The notes under the pieces were generated by a model that had not been told where the DNA came from, searched no databases, and saw only the letters and a program-made list of their open reading frames with translations. Both the position numbers and the translations under genes were made by a program. A DNA stretch of 64,000 nucleotides from Cephalotus follicularis. Its lineage: Eukaryota > Streptophyta > Magnoliopsida > Oxalidales > Cephalotaceae. Shown piece by piece: positions 1 through 10,500 of the stretch; positions within the stretch are counted from its first letter, which is position 1, and the number at the start of each line of letters is the position of its first letter. The stretch is from the NCBI GenBank assembly GCA_001972305.1, contig BDDD01000310.1, forward strand, positions 181,305 through 245,304, given 5' to 3'.

Positions 1-687
1 TTATTTTTATTTATATAATCAACTGGCTCCTCATTCTTTCTTTTAGCCAATAGTTCCGGGCTCGCATGAAAATATCTAACAATCAGTAAACCATAGGTTA
101 ATCACAGGATTCAGGAACTAAAATTAATACATAAATCAGGTTCTGAAACAACAATTTCAGACCAACACTTCATCACTTTATTACCATTAAAACAAACAAT
201 TTTTTAGTATTACAGTGATGTTATTTACCACAGAAATGTTCTATAGCAAAATAAATAAATGATGAACAGCAGTTAACATGTATTAATTAAGCAAGGAAAA
301 ATTGAACAATAAATTTTCATATATAAGTAAGATAATGGGAATACCAGTTAAAGATGACTGCATAATGACCACATATGTAACTTTTTTATCCATCATCTAA
401 TTCTTGTAATCTGGTTTTATTTACATAATATGCTGAGATATTAGCACATACATAGCAATCATATAAAGCTTATGGTTCTCGTAATTATAAATCACTTCAT
501 ATGCACAATTGCACCATTAAATTTCTCCAACTTTAGCAAATGAATGGACTCAATGACTCTCATGCTCTCAATCCCCCTTTCAGATTCCACTCTCTTTTAC
601 ATGAAGTTGGCTCAAGAACTTGTCAATAGAAAAACACGCAAGCAATTCAAAAAAGATTAAAAGCAGAGTGAACGAAGTCAATTTACC

Positions 688-1830
688 GTATTAACGGTTC
701 TTTTGATAAAAGTTTGCAACAACAAGACCCCTGTAGCCATGAGCTGAAAGAGAATTCTGCAGCAAAATATGTGAGAATCTTTTTTATCATAATGTTTTAT
801 TTTTTTCGTCAATGCTCGAATAATTAAAAGAAAGATGGAAAACTAAGAGTTTGTGGCTGGATATTCACCACGAAGTCGTGCAAACTGTACTATGGACCCA
901 TCAATTAGTACAATCATGCAATCACACCAAAAAAAATACATATAACCAACATACTAAAGTAATTACCACAACTGCAGACATTTGATAACGTGGCTTTTAT
1001 TAAGTTTAATCAAAGGGAAATGCTATCACATAAAAAGCGTAAATGTGTTTTCAGTTTACCTTGTATGCATCCAACTGAACCAGACAGTGATTTTACAGAA
1101 ACCTCAAGCGTAGATGTAGAAATAGACCATGCTGCATGTCCTAGAGGTCTTGACGACAAAACTCTACTAAGACTAGTATGAAAACCCTGAAAAAAGAAGT
1201 CAATGTATTGCATAATGAGTAAAGGGGGTGCCTATAAAAGCTTTGAACATCTGATAGTTAGTTTTATATTTATCCACTCAAAAGTGGAACAAATTTCAAA
1301 AACTGATAGTTTAGCAAGCTTCGAAATAGCGCAGAGAACAATATGGCTTTGCATATACCATAACAAGTAAGGTTAACAGAAGCCAAATTAAGCCATGAAC
1401 TAGCAACAACGCTCAAGGTGTCAACTATACACACACACACATATACATATAAAAAAACTGACATCTAAATTTACAATAATATGACGTAACTAACCTTTTT
1501 GCCAAGCTGTCCCCAAGCCATTCATACATATATATTAGACACTGCACATTCAACAAAACAACATATCCATAAAAACACAAAATAAAAATTTATACAAAAT
1601 GAAATCAACATCGGATTTTCACTTATTTCCAATTCCACACCAAATAAAAACATTATAAAACAAATTGAAATCTTCTTAATCAAATTGAAAACATGTTTTT
1701 GAACAAGATTAATGTGGAATACAAACCTTACAAAGAAGAAATTTTAGAGGTTGTGGGGATTCATGTGACACGTAAGCCTTAGCTACTCAAGATAAGGGGC
1801 ACGATCAGTGTGTCGAGGGGTAGGGTTTTA
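688..1830 (-). CDS. Possible gene fragment, unidentified, with spliced-looking exons
   Basis: I do not recognise this gene. Three minus-strand blocks are bounded by good splice signals. A leader-like block (about 1830 to 1727) ends in AAG before gtttgt. An exon at 1186-1060 follows a ttttttcag acceptor and ends before gtaaac. An exon at 756-688 follows ttgctgcag and ends before gtaaat. The middle exon is open and encodes a Ser/Arg-rich stretch (FHTSLSRVLSSRPLGHAAWS, then a Val/Ser-rich part), which resembles an organelle presequence in composition. The two coding exons join in one open phase, and a stop could follow soon after in the next exon. No start codon could be fixed: the leader block holds only a seven-codon ORF beginning MNPHN. 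This could equally be a non-coding spliced transcript. Confidence 0.3.
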
Positions 1831-2034
1831 GGTTATTGAAGAAAAAAAGAGTGTCTTTTTGATCGATACAAGTGAAGATTTAGTTAAAGGTTTTATGGGG
1901 ATAAATGAAGTTACACTTGTTTTGTCAAAGAGAGATTTATCATGGGCTTTTCTCAGCTAGTCAGCTTCCTTGTTTTATCATATTTACTTTTGTACCCTTG
2001 TGCTTGTGATTTTCCACAATTACCCCAACTAGGG

Positions 2035-3455
2035 TCTTTATTCGGGTTTTCTCCTAACCGTGATTATTTGCGGTTCGGATATTCGGTTATTCGGATTGAA
2101 ATTCTGGGAACCAAAACCAAACCGAACTTAAAGTTTGGATTTGAGTTATCCGGTCCGAATTTCAAGTTCAGTTTTCGGATTTTTGGGTAAAATCCGAAAT
2201 TTGCTTTTTTCAAATTCCAACGTACTGCAATTCTTTTATTTTCAACCTACTACAATTTTTTCTTTCTTCTCAACTGTAAAAAAAAAAAAACATACAAAAT
2301 CAGAATTCCTCCTTTTTGAACACACACAGAGCAAAATAAAGAAAGTTTGAAAAAACAAAAACCAAACTACATTTCAATAAGACAATAAACCATACTCCAT
2401 TGAATGAGGAAAGTATGTTACTCATACATTACATACCTCAAATATAATCACATATTTTGACCAATTTGGTGGAGACGATTTGTGATGAGAGATATGGGTT
2501 TGTGATGTGAGTGAAACTTTGATTGATCGACTAATCGGTGGCGAGAGAGATGAGAAAACACTACTGTGACATTTTGATCGACTGAGATATGAGAGTGGTG
2601 ACTAATGACAGTGAAACTTCGATTGGTTGATGGATTTTTTATGTGGGTTTGATCGATCGATCGATCGATCAAGAGATATGGGTTTGTGATGAGAGTGAAA
2701 CTGTGATTGACGATCGATCAGTTGTGAGCGAGGAGGCTAATGTTTCTGTTTGGGTTTGGCAGAGATAAGGCGTGAGAGTGTATGTTGAGTTGGTGAGAAT
2801 GAGGCATGAGAGTGAAGGGTTTTTGACAGATCACACACCTCTGCGTTTTTGGATTGTTTGATTTGAGAAAGGCTAATGGTGGGTTTGAGGAGGAGAGGAG
2901 AGGAGAGGAGAGGAGATCTATTAATAGCGCCGTCAATTAATAGGACCGCCGTTTGATAGCTGGAGTGAGAGAGTGAGAGAAGAAAGCTAGGGTGTCGAGG
3001 AGATGTCTCTGTTGCACCGTTGAGAGTGAGAGAAAAGGAAAGTAGAGGTCTCAGTGTCACACCGTTGGCGCTGAGAGTGAGAGAGTGGAGAGGAGATGTG
3101 AAGGGATAGGTTTCAGACTTTCAGTTTGAGATTGGGAATAGATGATAAATGCCAACTTGAGAGTTCAGAGCTAATTTGCATAAAGAGTTTTCATCATTAA
3201 GTAATGCCCATTAAAATTTTGTAACGTGTAAGGCCTATTGATTGGACTTTTTGAAGGGTTGGTAGTAGCATAAGTTTTATAAATATAAAAAATTTCGGAT
3301 ACCCCGAATATCTGAAAATGCACAATTTAACATATATTAATCTAATCGTAATTTATGTTTTATCCGAAATCTTCAATCTGAATAACCGAACCTAAAAAAA
3401 TCAATACAATTCAGTTCGAATTTACGGTTTCAAGTAATTTTGCACACCCCTATAT
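2035..3455. mobile_element. Probable non-autonomous hAT-like element with degraded inverted ends
   Basis: Both ends carry the repeated TTCGGTTATTCGG-type motif in opposite orientation: around 2071-2110 on the left and, inverted, around 3360-3425 on the right. The right edge (inverted) reads TAGGGGTGTGCAAAAT, a typical plant hAT terminus. The left terminus is degraded (TAGGGTCTTTATTCGGG) and no clear 8-bp target duplication is visible. The interior is GA-rich and holds two direct copies of a block beginning GAGATATGGGTTTGTGATG (about 2488 and 2671), a (GATC)n stretch near 2651 and a (GGAGA)n array. Open frames in it are low-complexity Ser/Leu-rich and probably not genes. Family assignment rests on the end motif only. 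Confidence 0.5.
2887..2914. repeat. GGAGA/GAGGA microsatellite
   Basis: About five tandem copies of a 5-bp GA-rich unit inside the probable hAT-like element. No other function is visible. Confidence 0.8.
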
Positions 3456-3850
3456 ATATGTGTATAACTAATATCATTAATTTTTTTTTCTTTCTTTTAT
3501 CGTTATAAAGAATCAATCTCAATTTTAATCATTTTATGATTTTTTGGACACGTTTTAAATTGATTACAACGTAACTTTACGGACGAGTCTTGCATCATAA
3601 ATCTTAAAATACATAACATCAATTCTATTTTGGTTCTGATAGCTAATTTTATAATATGCTTAATTAATAATTTTAGCAAAAACTACGAAATATTGATCAT
3701 AAAATAAAGATAAAGTGTATCTATAATTCTTCACTTAATAAAAATAAAAAGAAAATGAGCTCGAGTTAATACTTAACAAGTAAACCAAATGAATGGATAC
3801 CATGAGTCAAACTTAGGGATGCCAATTATATTCGTAAAAATGGGTATTCG

Positions 3851-6777
3851 TGTCACGCCCCGAATCGTGGGATGAGCCCTACGACTCGACACGTGGCAAT
3901 CCGTACAATTATCATTATAAATAAGCATGAAAATTTAAAACTTAATAAAATAAATTAAAATCCAAAATCCTTTATTTACTGTGTGGATTACAGACCCAGT
4001 TCGAATCATATAAATTACATACTGCTATGAACCAGAATAAAATAAATACATAATTTATTTCCTGCAACTTGTCCACGGAAGCGTACTGTCGAGGAGGAAA
4101 AACTTACTATATTATTTATCCTTGCCGCTGCTGCGATGTGCCTCCAATACCTGCTCCTGTACCTGGCCCATTCAAAAGAATGGGTCAGCAACCCTGAGGG
4201 TTGTGTAGGTCACCCCATACACGGGCACATACCAGAGGAACAAACAATACAACAGAGGAGAAAAATAATAATAAATATGCAATCACAACCCAAACATAAT
4301 CATCATCATGCCTTTATCATCGGACTACTCTACTCGAATCATACATAAAAATCATATCATAGAGGAGTCTAGTCCGGTCATCCTATGGTTATGGTCAATA
4401 TACATGGTTCACCTTTAGGCTCACCTGCTCGCGAAATTCTCCTCCGGGTTCACCTGCCGAGCGGAATTCGCCCTTTGTTCACCTGCTCTGACGGTTCACC
4501 CTTTGGATCACCAGCTCTGGCGGAATTCACCTTTAGGTTCACCACTAGTGGATTCGCCCGAGGATCACCTGCCTCGCGGTATTCACCCCTTGGGTTCACC
4601 TGCTCGGCGGCATTCTCCCTAGTCGGGCTCACCAGCCTAGTATTATCCTTAAACTTCCTTTACTAATTCCATTCATTTCTTTAACATTTATAATCATTCT
4701 TAAGGCATAGTGAAACGCAATTAAGACACAAGTAAGCGCATGCATGAGTTTGGCGCTAAACGCACCGTGCGGCATTTGCTCCTAATTCCCTTCTCATTTC
4801 GTTAGCTGCATGCCATAACATTTAAATATTGGCGCCAAGCTCATCTTCGTTACTGTTCATGCATTTATTCTTAAATCCCTTCTCATTCGCTAGTTTGCAT
4901 GCATGCCCAGAACGCGTCTCTGCTTGTGCTAAGGCCATCCCTGTCATTGCATATCCTAGAGCCATGGCGCACGAAGTAGCTCACTGGGGACGTATGACGA
5001 TGGATGGTGCACGCTCAGGGTACATGGAGGACGTGCTTGGACGTCATATGGCACACATGGGCGTCATGGCAAAGGACAATCTCGACAGGTATGCATAGCA
5101 GAGGACAATGGTGTCCCTAACATTTGGTCCTCGGGTGTTTAGCGCTTTTGGCAGGGAACGAGCTCCATGGATGCAAGATGGCTCTGGTGCTCTGCTCTGG
5201 CGCATTGCCATGCTTGCATGGCTTGGCTTCCTTGGACACGTGAGACTGGTGCGTCTCCAGTGCTACGACAGAGAACGAGACGCATGGCAGGGGACAAGGA
5301 CGTCCTCTGCACATGGTGTTCTCGACGTCTTGCACGGATGAGTCCTCTGCACCTGTGCTCGGCGGTGGCACTTCGGCAGGTCACCTCGGCGCCACGGGTA
5401 TTTCTCCACGACCATTTCTCCTCGGGCGGTTGGCACCTCGGCGTCTTGGTTCCACAGGCATTAATCCATGGACTTTGCAGAGGATGGGACACATGCAGAG
5501 GACAATGGTGTCCTCTGCACTTGGCACCTCGGCGTCTTTACGGTGGGAGCTCGGCACCGTTGCATGCGCAGGACGCATGCAGTGCACAATGGTGAGCTCG
5601 GCTTGGCGTCCTCGGCAGTGTGTCCTCTACACTTGCGCTGGTGCGTCCTCTGCCTTATCCTCAGGCATGGTACATGACGCACGACGCTACACGCCTGCTC
5701 GGCACATCACGTCAGTACGCTCGGTAGTGCCCAGCACTGTGGCATCTCGGATGCATAACAATGGCACTTCGGACGCGTGTTGTTGGTTCCTCGGGTGTTG
5801 CCAATGGCTCCTTGCACAATGGCAGCGGCACGTCGTCTCCAACGTTGGTAATGAGGTTCAGGTGTGATAGGGGAGCATGGCCAGTAAAGCTCAACATCCC
5901 ACCACTCCTCTGCATGTGGTGTCCGTCACGGGTACACTATTTATGTGACAAGTGGCGCACGAAACGGCAGTGGTAGACAATCCCGCGCAAGGCATACTGT
6001 TAGCTAGGAAAAGCCTTCAGTAGCTTAATGTTCATTTCCTTCTCTACTACTATTACATGATTACAACCCATTTCAAACTAATAGCAACGAGAATAACAAA
6101 CAGAGGACACACACACAGCAGACAAGCAATAAAACACACTAAATAAATACATATATACACATGCTGGTAGGCACTCGGATATAGAGCAACCTACCTGGAG
6201 GTGGTTGGAAACGGAGATGGTCTACTTGCTCCTCAATTTATGGACTTCCTTTCTTGCCAAGGATTACCACACTTCAAGTAGTCTTCTTCCATCACTCTTG
6301 CTTTATTTCCTTTACTCCCATAAAATGGGTATTTAAAGATTGCAACAGGGACCTTCCTCTTGTCTTCTTTCTCATTCTTTTTCCAACAGCAGGTCCCCAC
6401 CTCCACTACCTCACTTCTCTCGAATTTTCTAGCACCAGAGCATATGAGAAATGCTAAAGATTATTTCATGGCCACCTTTGTCCTTTTATAGTTACCAACA
6501 GATGGCTCTAGAATTTTCATGAAATTCCAAGGAATGCAGGCCATTCTTCGGGCTTGGGCCACCATCTTCAATAGTCTTTTCTTTTTGAATTTTTAAGTCC
6601 AATAACCATATACAATGTTAGTCTTGGCCCAATAAAATAACCCTTAAGCCTGAGATTATAATTTACACCCCATTAAGGCCCAAATAAATACGTTATAAAT
6701 TCGGGTACAGCCCAAAAAGTGAGAAAAATAATTACAAGGCCCAATAAATATATTTTATAATATTTATGGCTCTTACA
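3851..6777. mobile_element. Probable solo LTR (fossil), 2.9 kb, nested in the hAT element
   Basis: The block starts TGTCACGCCCCGAATCG and ends GGCTCTTACA, so it has the TG...CA ends of an LTR. It is flanked by ATTCG (3846-3850) and ATTCA (6778-6782), a 5-bp target duplication with one mismatch. No gag or pol coding, primer-binding site or second LTR is seen, so it is best read as a solo LTR. The family is uncertain; the length and TGTCACGCCCCGA start recall large Ty3/gypsy LTRs of dicots. The middle (about 4900-5950) is much richer in G and C than the flanks. Apparent open frames there are not genes. Confidence 0.65.
4400..4645. repeat. Degenerate TTCACC tandem array inside the LTR
   Basis: Roughly seven or eight imperfect units of about 30-35 bp, each with a version of GGTTCACCTGCTC followed by a GCGGAATTC-like piece. 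All units point the same way. The array is internal to the LTR and explains the open frames here as repeat artefacts. Confidence 0.7.
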
Positions 6778-7548
6778 ATTCAACCCTACCCTACCCATAC
6801 AGAGAGGGTATTACCCCCAAAAAACACCAACGGGGACTGGGACGAAGAATTTTTAGGTACCCGACAACGGAGACGGTGAGGGTACGAATATAGTTTGTTA
6901 CCCTACCCTACCCTCCCCATACCCGTTTTTAATTTTATAACATATTCTTAAACTTTATTTTTATTACATAATTAATTATATATATAGATAGATACCAAAA
7001 AGTCATATATTTTAAGATATCACTATATTACTATTACTGCTAAGGAATAGGTAATATATTTAATTTCATCTATATCTCATAATAAAAAGTATTATAATAA
7101 ATTACCAAAATTAGTTTCAAACTTACCATGCACTCTTGTTGGATACTCACAATATTTTTAAAATATTATATTTATTTTATATTATTGAATATTGTATTAT
7201 GAGAACATAAAATTTTCTTTATATAAAGGAATAGTACGAGTAGAGTACAGGTATTAATAAGTTTTCGCGGGGACGGGGACGAGGACGAGGATTTTTAACA
7301 ATACTTGCACGAGTATGGAGAGGGTACAGGGCAAAATAAAAAAAATGGGGATGGAGACGGAGACTATATTATTCGTACCCGATCCTCCCCATTACCATCC
7401 CTAGTCAAACCCAAGATAATCAAACAGCTTATTTCACTAAAACTGGTAATAAAAAGTATTCAGCAAAATAAATATTGGACATACACAATCATTGAGCAAT
7501 CAAACGAAAGATTTTTCTTATCTATAACCAATCTTCAGTTTTAGAATT

Positions 7549-10500
7549 TCATATGATCCAAGAGCGACATAATACACCAAAGAGTAGCTTGCGGATCTCC
7601 AAGAAGAAGAAACAACCGGTGAGTATACCGAGCAAATGAAAGTGTCGAGGCATCCCTACATAATTAAACCAAAATTACCACTTGAGTGGCTTCTTTTCAA
7701 AATAACTTGGTTCATATTTGTAAGCAATTATCAGACAGAATAATAAACTGAGATATGTACTAACAAGGTATGGAAAGATGGCATAATTATTCCAAAAGGA
7801 AAAACGGGGGAAAAGGGTGTTAAAATTTCCGGAAACATTATCGATATATTATCTAAATAGTGCAAGAAGAAAATGACAACTTAATTTTGCAATCGATAAG
7901 ATGCATACCAAGATTACAAATTTACCACCCTGCCAACTGTAGTGCACATGTACAAACGGTAATGTGCACAAACATACACACTATGAGAAACCACAAAATG
8001 AAAATAACTCTAATGATAAATGGGCATGAAATAATGTTCTAGGATCAGGTCCAAACTGGAAGTACTATGGAGTTTTTCAAGTGACTTGTAGAAGTTTTCA
8101 CTTTTTCAATACTTGAAAAAAGAAAGGACATCAAACATAGGGTTCAAGCATTAAAAATGATCCACCATAATGGAGTCCTATACATGGGCTTACTTCTTAT
8201 TAATCAAATGATATGATCAGGATATATAAAAGAGAAGAGCATCTGATTACAATATGTTAAGTACTTCTTTAGTCCTCAGATATGACTAATAAGGACATGG
8301 GGTATAGAAAATGACTCTGTCATTTCAAAAGATAAAAGACAACAATAATTATGCTCCTTTATATTATCTCTCTTCGGTATGATAATCTGAATAAAAAGTA
8401 ATCACACTAAATGAGTAATCGACACTGAATATAATATAAAGAAGGGCATAATTATCATTCATCGTGGAAATTACCACTGGAAGTTTTTACGGAATACAAA
8501 GTCCAATCTTGCATCCAGAGAATTCTCTAAAACAATCTTTCCATCTCGTGGGGCCAACACTACACCTCCAGGGCTGCATAAGAAAAAGAAAAGTTGTTTC
8601 AATAACATTGTTTAAATTAGCAACCCAAACTTAACCTTAGCCCTAACCGCCTGGTCATTAATCAATAGCCCCATAAAATGATTGGGGAACCTTACAAGCA
8701 TACTCTATAGGCCAGCCAGATCACTCTGTAATATCTCATATAGTCCCATTCAAGCAGTTATTGATGCATGAAAACGAAAAGAAGTCCAACTAATTCATAA
8801 ATTTCAATTTAAAGCATGCAAATTACCAGTAGGGATCATGGGCATGATGATGGCTAGGAGAAGGTAGCAGAGACATGATGGTCAACAATTATCTTCGGCT
8901 GATGAACATTAACTTTCTCTGCATATTCCTCCTTTGCAGAATCCAGAACAGAATCCACCAAATCCAGGTCATCCTCCTGACAGCGCAACAATACAGCAGG
9001 CTCATTCAGTCTGAGCAAACACTGCAACACATAACCATTGCACTTTTTTCAAAAGAAAATAAAATCCAGAAGTGTATGTTTGGGCATCTCTTAATAATCA
9101 ATCACATCTATCCGTTATTTTTTTTGTCCTGTCATAACATCTAAGGCAACCATCTAATGTCACTGTGAGATTAGTTATGCAAAAGATGCGTCTAATATGG
9201 TTGCATTTTCTCAAATATCACAAATGAAGTAACTAAGTCCTATGCCATACATATATGTGAAATGTAGCTGGAACTTCAATCATTAAAGTGTCATGAATTT
9301 CAGCAATCTCTATAATATAATATGGAAGCCCTCAGAAATATATTCAGAAGCATGACATGTAAGAAAACCATAACAAACTGGTAACAGCACAAGGTCCATA
9401 CATTGACACATATTTCTTAACAGACAAACAAAGCAAATTCAATTTCAGTTTTTACTGACCTGAACAATGAGATCTTTCAGAAGCTTCCTGTACACATGGT
9501 GATCACGGCTCACATTCAGAAGTTCCTTCGATGTTGCCTCTTTTATGGAATTAACCACATCATCTTGAGCTTGAAGAAGTTTGATCCGAGAAGCATTGAG
9601 CTGCATGGAGTACTCACTTCAACCAAACCAAAACAACAAAAAATTATTATTTACAGTACCTGATCTAATTGAAACTACAAACAACCAATAAACTCATTCA
9701 CATTTCATACCAATTAAAGACAGACAACCAGTTAAACTTTGCCCAAAAATTCCTAGCACGAGATTTGGATACCCCCGATTCAATGCCAACTTTTTGCCTC
9801 AATTCAGATCAAAAGGGCTGTTCAGGGTAGTATCCATTGATATTGGAAATAAATCAACTTCAGCAATAACAATCAACTATCAACATAAAGAAAAAGTAAA
9901 GTCAATTTCAGCAACAAGAATCTCCACAATGGAACACACACAAGCAATTAAATCCATATAAAAATCAACACAATGATTCAAATCGCAACAAAAGCTAGTC
10001 ACTTCTAAGTAATTAATTAGGAGGGAAACAAAAACATATAGAAGCAGCAAAACAATTTCAACCAGAAAACCCAAAATGAAGATGACTAAAAGCATTTATA
10101 AACTAATAAGCAGAGAGATTCTTCCCAATATGAGGATCGGGAGTATAAGATTTCCCTTGGTATAAGAGCTAGAATCTACAAGATTCCAAACGGAAAGCAT
10201 AGGAAATGAGAAGTGAGATCTTTGCGGCATAACTCACTGATTTTCCGAACTATCAACGGTGTGTACAAATATATGAGTAGAATTCAGAAACTTACATTTT
10301 CTTTCGAACCTCAACTTGCTTTTGTTTACGCTCATACTCTTGCCAGATCTTCTTCTTTTCGGCCTCAACTAGTCGCAACTTCTGTAAACAAGAAGTTAGA
10401 TCGTGTTCTAGCAAACTGGAATGGCATAATCGCTTCTCTTTTAGTGTGGCTCATTTCCATAATCTAGGTGTCTCGGATCACTCTCCGGTTGCAGTCTCTT

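Larger units (their letters stand above)
3814..7403. mobile_element. hAT-type DNA element interrupted by a solo LTR
   Basis: The left end begins TAGGGATGCCAATTATATTC. The right end, inverted, begins TAGGGATGGTAATGGGGAGG. These are matching hAT-style termini. They are flanked by 8-bp direct repeats GTCAAACT (3806-3813) and GTCAAACC (7404-7411), identical at seven of eight positions, which is the hAT target duplication length. The element's own DNA is about 37 bp on the left (to 3850) plus 626 bp on the right (6778-7403), with subterminal GGGTA/GGGGACGG-rich motifs. No transposase is present, so it is a non-autonomous copy of about 0.66 kb. The intervening 2.9 kb is a later insertion. Its right edge is about 145 bp from the stop codon of the V-ATPase E pseudogene. 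Confidence 0.8.

Noticed and set aside
2448-3060. Minus-strand open frames of 70-107 codons
   Set aside because: Low-complexity Ser/Leu/His-rich translations of GA-rich repeats inside an element; no supporting splice or family evidence.
4829-5976. Several overlapping open frames of 70-184 codons on both strands
   Set aside because: They lie inside the GC-rich, internally repetitive part of the solo LTR, lack any family motif and overlap one another on both strands.
6781-6920. CCCTACCCTACCC stretches resembling telomeric or telobox repeats
   Set aside because: The spacing is irregular and the words are part of the subterminal repeats of the hAT element (GGGTA-rich), not (TTTAGGG)n.
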